NCBI GenBank assembly: GCA_029216955.1
Contig: JANAVB010002199.1
Coordinates: forward strand, 19,508,822 to 19,572,821
Reading direction: 5' to 3'
Origin: Iris pallida
Taxonomy: Eukaryota > Streptophyta > Magnoliopsida > Asparagales > Iridaceae
DNA: 64,000 nt
Made by a program: the position numbers and the translations under genes. How positions within the stretch are numbered: the stretch's first letter is position 1; every line of letters begins with the position of its first letter. Under the pieces are notes generated by a model that was not told where the DNA came from, ran no database searches, and was given only the letters and a program-made list of their open reading frames with translations. Below, in pieces: positions 56,600 to 64,000 of this stretch.

Positions 56600-57250
56600 A
56601 TGACCATTCTCTATGGTAATATTCCGAAGAATGGCATTTCTCCGTGTTAATATCACGAAGAATGACAATTCTCCGTGTTAATATCACGGAGAATGACCAT
56701 TATCCTTGTTAAAATACAGGAGAATGGCCATTCTCCGTGTTAAAATGACGGAGAATGACCATTCTCCGTGGTTTTAACACGAAGAATGACCATTCTCCGT
56801 ATTAGAAATCACGGAAAATGATCATTCTCTGTTCTTAAAATCACGGAGAAACCATTTCTCGTGTTAAAATCACGGAGAATGGTCATTCTCCGTGTTAAAA
56901 TCACGGAGAATCAATTCTCCGAGAATGATCATTCTCCGTGTTAAAACTACGGAGAATTGCCATTCTCCGTGTTAAAATGACGGAGAATGGTCATTCTCCG
57001 TGATTTTAAGAACGGAGAATGGCAATTCGAACGGAGAGTGGCCATTCTCCATGCTAAAATGATGGAGAATGGCCATTCTCCGCCATTTTAACACGGAGAA
57101 TGGCCATTCTCCGTAGTTTTAACACGGAAAATGGTGATTTTAACGCGAAGAATAGTCATTCTCCATATTAGAAATCACGAAGAATGGCCATTATCCGTTC
57201 TTGAAATCGCGAAGAATGACTATTTTCCGTGTTAAAAAAACAGAGAATGA
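56600..57250. repeat. Palindrome array
   Basis: Some twenty copies of a palindrome close to CGGAGAATGGCCATTCTCCG are spaced about 30-40 bp apart. Between them lie GTGTTAAAATCA or its inverse TGATTTTAAGA, so the spacers also pair. Several cores are perfect (for example near 57065-57085 and 57090-57112); others differ by one or two bases. No coding. Confidence 0.9.
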
Positions 57251-57519
57251 TGTAGAACAGTTGACATATACCTAATTTTTTTTTTAGAAAAAAATTGTCA
57301 GGAGTAAAGAGTTTCGTTCTTCTTTCAAAACCATGCTAACTCTTATGGAAAAAAGAAGAAGAAGATCTTCTCTCCACAATTGACCTAATCGCCGAAAAAC
57401 TTCACATCTCTCCAGGAAGATGATGAACGATGATCGAAGTTCGACTGAAGAAAAGCACAGTGAACTATGAACGATCTTTGCGATCTCTGCTGAATATGAG
57501 AACAATGGAATTCAGATCT
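57251..57519. other. Unassigned spacer
   Basis: I see only A/T-rich, GAAGAA-rich sequence with no ORF, repeat or element edge apart from the LTR that begins at its right end. Confidence 0.5.
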
Positions 57520-57742
57520 TGTAGCTCCCCTTCCCAAAAATATTTTTTTAATATTTATTTATCCCTTTATTTGAATTAAGGGTGATTAAATAAATATATT
57601 TATTACTTTAGATATTATTAATATTGTTCATTTAAAATATTTTATTGCCTATATGGAATTTGTGGTATTTATATATATAAATATCAGGATATATATATAT
57701 ATTATATATCGGCATGTAAATGTATTTATAATTTATTAAGTG

Positions 57743-57866
<124 letters not shown>

Positions 57867-58784
57867 TATACTATATATGTGTTTATGTGTATATAAATAT
57901 ATATATGTATTTGCGTATGGGTAATAGATATATATGTGTATATATAAATATATATAGTATACACATACGTATATATATATATATGAAAATGTATGTGTAT
58001 ATATATATATATATAATATATATTGTATATATGTAAAAAAAAATATATATATATATATATATTGTATATATGTAAGTGTGTATATATATATAGAAATATA
58101 TAGATATATATGTTATTTATAAGAGAAACAAGAAAAAGAATAAGAAAGCCCAGGCCCAATTTTGTGGGCCGGCCCAGCCGTGAGCCCAACACTGTAGATC
58201 CTAAAAAATCAAGTTGCATCAATCAACAAAATCAAAGAATCAAGATATACATCATCCAAATGAACTGCGCAGACAATGGATTGCGCAGCTCTCAGATTGC
58301 GTATGCCAGATTGCGCATACATCCGATTGCGCAAGGCTGACGTGGCAAGAGTCATCATTACCTGACAACCAAATCAGATCTCTGACAACTGACAGCACGG
58401 ATATCGAGGCGGCTGTTCGTTTAATCGTGCAGCACGGTGCTCGAGGACAGCTGGCAGCGCAATCTGTGTTGGCACAAACCGAGTTGGCGCAATTCATTTC
58501 CTGCGCAAATGAAGTCGGCGCAAACCAAAGTCTGCGCAGTTCAATGTGCGCGTTCTACCAGTATAAATGATAAAGTACACGTGGCATTCATGCCATCAAT
58601 TGCTAATTTTGTGGCAACTGCTTATGCACGATCATGCGCATTTCAATCAAATGATGCCATGTGTCCCAGACAGTTAACCTATGATCCAGCAACTGCCTGC
58701 GCAGTCCATGGCTGCGCAAACCAATTGCTGCACAATCTATCATGTGCAGTCCAGAATAACTAAAAGTTAGTTATTTCTCAGAAC

Positions 58785-58794
58785 TATATAAATA
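58785..58794 (+). promoter_or_regulatory. TATA box of Ogre/Tat-like LTR
   Basis: CTATATAAATAGAG is a strong TATA context about 330 bp before the LTR end; the start of transcription would follow near 58820. A TTCCGAGGCTTTTGCC repeat (three copies) lies in the presumed transcribed part at 58885-58940. Confidence 0.65.
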
Positions 58795-59125
58795 GAGTTT
58801 CAAGTCTTCATTTAAGGGGATCACGAATCAATAACCAGAGATCAGAGAGTTCAGGAGTTCTTGCCCAAGTGCTGCTGCATTCTTCCGAGGCTTTTGCCTT
58901 CAACTTCCGAGGCTTTTGCCTTCAACTTCCGAGGTTTTCTGCCTTCAATTCCAGAGTTGTTTTCAACTTCAGAGGCTTCGTCTTCAGAGTTCACATCGTC
59001 CAAGGGATAAAGCAATCGTCATCTAGATTGGATTCCTAAAGTTGTACCATTCCCAGAATTCAAATTATAATCTTTTACAAAGTTTGTATCAATAAAGTTC
59101 TTCAACTTTTGTTTTTGCAAACAAA

Positions 59126-62100
59126 ATGGCGACTCTGCTAGGGACGACTTTTTCCTCCGATGGGGAAGTGACAACTCAATGTAACGTAGCGTCTATCGGA
59201 AAGACGCAGAAGATACTGGTTGTGAAGATCAACCAGACAGCCTATGAATCCATGATCAACTCCAAGACCACTCCTCGCACTGCAACCACTGCTGCCACAA
59301 GCAAAGTGCGCTCAGAGTGGGTTCCAAAGACTGCTGCGCATTCTGTCAATGTAGCCAGCAAGTCTTCTGCACAATCTGCCAGCAAGTCTGCTGCGCAGTC
59401 CAAAGCTTCTGTCACCAAGTACAGTGCACAATCTGTCTCTGCCACTGCTGCGCAGTCTGCTATGGCCAGTGCACAAAGGACTTCGTATGCTGCCATGGCT
59501 AAGTACAAAACTCCTATGCCTATGGCACAATTGGCTGCCAAACTTCCTGCGCAAACCAATATTCCAGCAACCAGAGTACAACCCAAGCATTCTGTGGCAA
59601 GAACTCCTGATGCGCAAACCACAGTTTCTGTGACCAGAACTCATGTGCAAAACATTCCTGCGCAAACCAAGAGTGACAGCCTTTTGGCTAAACTCTCTCA
59701 CAACAAAGGAAGAGATTCTGCTCCTCTTCCCAAACACACTATTGCTCCTGCGCAATCCACTGGGGGTAGTCCTTTGGCTATTCCTCTTTCTCTTCAAAAC
59801 AAAGGAAAAGGCCCGTTGGTCTTTTCTTAAACTTCCTTGTCCCATGACTTGGAAGACAACAGAGGGAAACGCTCGTTAGCTAACCCTTCATCTCAAAACA
59901 AAAGAAAAGGCCCTTTGGTCTTTTCTCAATCTTCTTCAGTCTTTACTGAAGAAGATCCATCTGAATGTGCCTTAGCACCAATCAGTACTAGAACTCTTTT
60001 AAACAAGGGAACTTGTACTGATCAAAGGGGTATTTTGCCTACTCCGGTAGCAGAATTCCAGGACCTCCCGACTCTCAAAATTTCTCGTTCCAGACAGGGA
60101 AAACTGTTAGTGTCTCAGACAGAAACCCCTAGGGGTGAATTTGCTGATCTCAGAACTTATCTCAATAGACCCACTTCGGTAAAACGCAAACAGCCAATGC
60201 CGAAGATCAAACATCATCAGAAACAAACCTCCAAGGTCAAAAATCCCGACATTTATGCCAATGAAGTGAGCACTTCCCTGTACACTCAAGGGACTAAATA
60301 TCTGAAGAATCGGAATCATGTTCCAAATGTTATCAAAGAACAGGTCCCTCAGAGTTTTTCTCGTCCCGCTGTTGTTCCCGATCTTCGAGAACATCTTAGA
60401 CAAAAATGGGACATTATTTCAACACCTCCACCTCAGTCATCTGATCATCATTGCAATCATAAAGTCATCATCCAATGTTGTTATCAAACAACAAAACGAT
60501 CTGTCTTTGATCGTCTGACTTTTGCTAAATCTGAACCTATGTCAGAGGAAGACGAAGTCTTGTATGCTTCTGTTAACATGACTTCCCGAGACACTGGGGG
60601 TAAAAGATGCTCTAAGCATGGCAGGCTTCGCAAGCCAAGCCAGCGGTATTTAGAATTACTCCAAGAATCTTCCGAAGGAGTGTTTCAACATACCCGTTCT
60701 AGAAGCCGAGACACAATCGGTCAAAGGAATCTTCCTCAAAACCCTTCAGGTTATTCTTCCTCAGACTATGATGCATACAGCGAAAGCTCTGAACAGACAG
60801 TGTCTTCTACTGTACCAAGAGAAGTGACAGCTTATGTTGTCACTGATGATCCAGATGCTTCAACTTCTGTAAATCAGGAACAGCAGATCGCTGCACTTGA
60901 AGACAAACTAAAAACCATGGCTGAAATGGTTGCTAGTATGCATTCCATCATTGTAGCACAGCATGCTACACCACCAACTGCACCTATTACAAGTCCAGAG
61001 ATCATAGCATCTTTGGTACCTGCCAATATTAGGCTGGGGGTAGTATCTCCTCAAATGCCTCTTGTACAAGTGCAAGTTCAAACTACACCTAGTCAGTCTG
61101 GAGCTGGGGGTAGTGCTTACAATGCGGTTCCTCCTCCTACCATTCCAACTCAACATGTTCCTTCTTCGTCATCAGAAGATGCCAATGAAGCTGTCAAACT
61201 CTTACGAACTCAATTCGAAGCTTTCAAAGAGAAGGACAACTTGCAAAGATTGGGGATCAAGCAGCCCTATCCAGTTGAATGGAAGGAAGTCCCGTTCCCA
61301 CCGAAGTACAAAATCCCAACAATCTCTTTGTTCGATGGAAGTACTTCCCCAAGTCAATTCATCAATCATTTTGAGGTAATGACCGTTCAACTCCAGCCAA
61401 ATGACGCTCTTCTTACCAGAGTGTTCGTCGGTTGTTTAGCCGGTGTAGTATATGACTGGTACAGAAGTTTGCCCGATGGTTGTATCACTTCTTTCTCAGG
61501 TCTCAAGCAAATCTTCCTGGAACGGTTCTATGAAAGATTTAACGACATGACTATGTCGGCTCTCAACAAAATCAAACAGAAACACAATGAAACTGCTGAG
61601 AGTTTCATCGAACGGTTCCACCGTGAAGCTTTGAAAATGTCTCCCGGAACTCCAGCTGCTGTCACTATTGATACTTGTAAGGCAAATCTTTTGCCTATCA
61701 TCAGTATGTGGACGGGATCTACCCAATTCCAAGATTGGCCTTCGTTCATCGTCAACGCCAAAGCTGCTGAAGTGAGTGCCGAGAAGTTCAAACAATTGGG
61801 GGTACAGATGTCTAACCCTGATCGAGATGAACACCAGACGTCATGTGGTAGCAACCGCCAAAACAACCGCAAAGCAAAAGAGACTTTGAACATCAATTTG
61901 AACAAGAATAAAGAATCTTTAGCTGTCAATGTGGCTCCACCTACATCCACTCCTACTCCTTCTGTACCTCCTCCAAGGAAACCTCGTCCGAAAGTGGAAT
62001 ATTCTTTTGACGAGAATGACACTGCAAGCATCTTTGAGTGTTTACTCAAAAGTAATAAAATTCAACTCCCAGACCCAAAGAAACCTGATGAAGTCGGTAA

Positions 62101-62155
62101 GACAGATCATCCTAAATATTGTGTCTATCACAGGTTCATTGGACATCCTACTTGA
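59126..62155 (+). pseudogene. Ogre/Tat-like N-terminal region and gag
   Basis: ATG at 59126 overlaps the primer-binding site and is the first in a frame that stays open, apart from stops, to the window end. Residues 1 to about 60 (KILVVKINQTAYESMI) look like a folded domain I cannot name. An Ala/Ser/Gln/Thr-rich part rich in AAQS and PAQT follows, then TAA at 59828-59830, with a near-repeat of QNK.KGPLVFS on both sides. The gag body lies at about 61230-61800 (PTISLFDGSTSP, FLERFYERFNDM, ESFIERFHREAL). CVYHRFIGHPT near 62120 is the usual block before protease; TGA at 62153-62155 cuts it. The whole is one frame with two nonsense codons. Confidence 0.75.
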
Positions 62156-62164
62156 GCATGCTAT

Positions 62165-64000
62165 GTGCTCAAGGGCAAAATTCAAGAGCTTATCAATGCT
62201 GGTGTTGTCACTCTGCAACAAGATGAGAAAACTGTTACTGTAAACATGGTTTCAGTCCAGTTTGGTGCCTTTCCTCCGCAGATGATACAGCACGGTGTCA
62301 TTCCAATTCCCAAAGCTACTCTTGAGATCGAGAATCTTCCACTTCCACCAAATGATAGTCTTGTTCCCTTGTCTTTTGACAATGGTGAAATTATGTGGAT
62401 CCATCCTGATCTTGCTCCAGAATTCGAGGTGTCCTCTTCTTCCAAGAAGAAAACTCGTTCTAAAGGCAAGACAAAGATTTGTAACATGGTGTCTTTTGAC
62501 CCCATAGTTGATGAAGAGATTCTGTTAGGCACCAGATCAGGGAAAGCCTGTTTGAAAGATCATTCTGAAGGTCAAGAGAATCTTGCTTCTTCTTCTGAAC
62601 CTGCCCCAGCACAACCTGCTTCCACTGAAGAGATCCCTTCAACATCTTCACCAGTTGTAGTACCTATTCCTCCCAAGCCAATGACGGCTGACAAAGGCAA
62701 GCAACAAGTCCGCTTTGACAAACCTCTGAAGAAATCATCTCCTACAGGACTTGAAAAGCCGTACAACTTTGATATATTGGCTCAATTAGCCAATACACCG
62801 GCTAGGCTATCAATCTTCGAGCTCTTGCGTCTTTCTAAGGAGACTCGAGAAACTTTAAGTGAAGCTCTGATGCAGGCTGAAACTTGTTTAACTCTTCTCA
62901 AAAAGCCAGAATCAGAACCAGTCTCTTGTCGTCACTGTCATAGTGTCTTGGAATTGATTCCAAACATCACTTTCACTCAGGATGATATGCTACTGGAAGA
63001 TAATAGACATGATCGTCCTCTCTACTATACAGGATATGTCGATTCGATGAAAGTCGATGGTATCCTGATAGATCCAGGGTCTGCTCTTAGCATCATGCCA
63101 AAGACGATGCTAGACGCGTTGAAGATACCAGTGCACAGCCTTTCCAGCACAATCACCACTATCTTGGGATTCAACCAAGGAAGAAGTGAACCTTTGGGTA
63201 AGATTCGCCTAAAACTCCAAATAGGCAATCTTCGCACAAAGGTGACCTTTTATATCATTGACAATCATGGTTGTTCTTACAACGCTCTTCTGGGAAGACC
63301 ATTCCTCCATGAACATAATGTTGTTCCATCAACTCTTCATCAATGCTTTAAATACGTTGATAATAAAGGACAAGTTCACAAGGAAGTTGCAGACCTTTAT
63401 CCTTTCAAGGGCGTTGAAGCGTATTGCAACGATGCTCGTATGTACAAGGAGAAATTTATGAAAGTGGTATTGGCCATGGATACTGAAGAAGACCAAGAAG
63501 CAGTACCTAATGACACTCTTATCATATCTGTCAAGGGGCGTGTTTCTCATCCTCAGTCTTCTAAACCACTGGCTATTCACTTGCCGGTTCAAGAAAAATC
63601 AGTTGATGCTGATCAAAATCAAAGGGAGCTCACCTCTTCTGAGCCACTTGTTATCGACTTACGTCGTAACAAGGACAAAAAGTAGCTCACTTCTTCTGAG
63701 TCTCTTGTTGTTGATTTAACTCACAACAAAGAAAAAAGGGAGCTCACCTCCTCTGAGCCACTTGTTATTGACCTTCGTCATAACAAGCCTCCTCCACGTT
63801 CTTCTCCTTCCCCTCTTGTAATCAATCTGACCAAGCCTGCTAAGGCTAAAGGTCCTGCTGTAAATACAGATGTACATATCAATGAAAAAGCATCTACTTT
63901 CCAGTATACTGATGTTATTTATCATACTAAATACTATTTGGATATGTTAGATAGCTTTCAGTCATTTACAATAGGAGTCGTACAATCTCTTCAAACAGAA
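62165..64000 (+). pseudogene. Ogre/Tat-like gag-protease continuation
   Basis: The same frame continues past the TGA at 62153. CYVLKGKIQELINAG completes the block begun before the stop. The retroviral aspartic protease is at about 62990-63350, with active-site DPGSA near 63070 and LLGRPFLHE near 63290. TAG at 63683-63685 breaks the frame once more; it is then open to base 64000 and enters a linker before reverse transcriptase. Three 57-bp repeats (63626-63796) encode variants of LTSSEPLVIDLR.NK. The protease would cut the polyprotein. Confidence 0.75.
63626..63796. repeat. 57-bp in-frame tandem repeat
   Basis: GCTCACYTCYTCTGAG starts at 63629, 63686 and 63743, exactly 57 bp apart (19 codons), encoding LTSSEP/SLVVIDL-type units in a linker after the protease. 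Confidence 0.9.

Noticed and set aside
59242..59845. Two - strand ORFs opposite the Ogre/Tat-like N-terminal region
   Set aside because: Mirror frames of the GCTGCGCAG-type repeats; the + frame continues into gag and protease.

Overview
The window reads as intergenic nuclear DNA of a flowering plant, probably one with a large, repeat-rich genome. I find no host gene, rRNA or tRNA. Nearly every kilobase belongs to a transposable element of a plant-specific class: Tat/Ogre and Tekay-like Ty3/gypsy LTR retrotransposons, a CACTA (En/Spm) DNA transposon, a large non-autonomous LTR element and a gag-only LTR element. I cannot name the species.

Layout. 1-~9.1 kb is the 3' part of a Tat-lineage Ty3/gypsy element: integrase end on +, a spacer full of hairpins, a multi-exon antisense gene on - (promoter near 6.68 kb, poly(A) signal near 1.91 kb), a polypurine tract and an LTR. 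~9.1-23.99 kb is a Tekay-like chromovirus, dead in coding capacity and present as a direct tandem duplication of about 7.41 kb (8940-16340 and 16353-23754). The duplication joint carries a 19-bp inverted filler copied from the element's own leader. ~23.99-52.61 kb is a CACTA transposon of about 7.4 kb (TNP2-like transposase plus a second, Transposase_24-like gene) split by two younger insertions. The first is a 10.5-kb Tekay-like retrotransposon (24709-35225) inside the transposase ORF. The second is a 10.7-kb non-autonomous element with 4.4-kb LTRs (39830-50532) inside an intron of the second gene. 52.61-56.60 kb is a gag-only LTR element whose 5' LTR starts exactly where the CACTA 3' terminus ends, so the CACTA probably inserted into that LTR. 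56.60-57.25 kb is an array of about 20-bp perfect and near-perfect palindromes. 57.52-64.0 kb is the 5' half of an Ogre/Tat-like element: LTR, primer-binding site, N-terminal low-complexity region, gag, protease.

How the parts relate. The insertion order read from the nesting is: gag-only element first, then CACTA, then the Tekay-like and the large non-autonomous element. The non-autonomous element shares with the Tekay-like families both the leader after the 5' LTR and the sequence before the 3' LTR, so a Tekay-like element is its likely helper. Most coding damage is single in-frame nonsense codons of the CAG>TAG, TGG>TAG/TGA and CGA>TGA type, as expected for decay of methylated cytosines.

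The features most worth following up are five hairpins with a conserved 22-nt loop and changing but complementary stems (1.4-1.8 kb), the palindrome array at 56.6-57.25 kb, the templated joint of the tandem duplication, and LTRs packed with short motifs (W-box-like TTGAC, GCCGCAT, ATGCGC/TGCGCA). All positions and motif counts are by eye; no alignment or database search was run.
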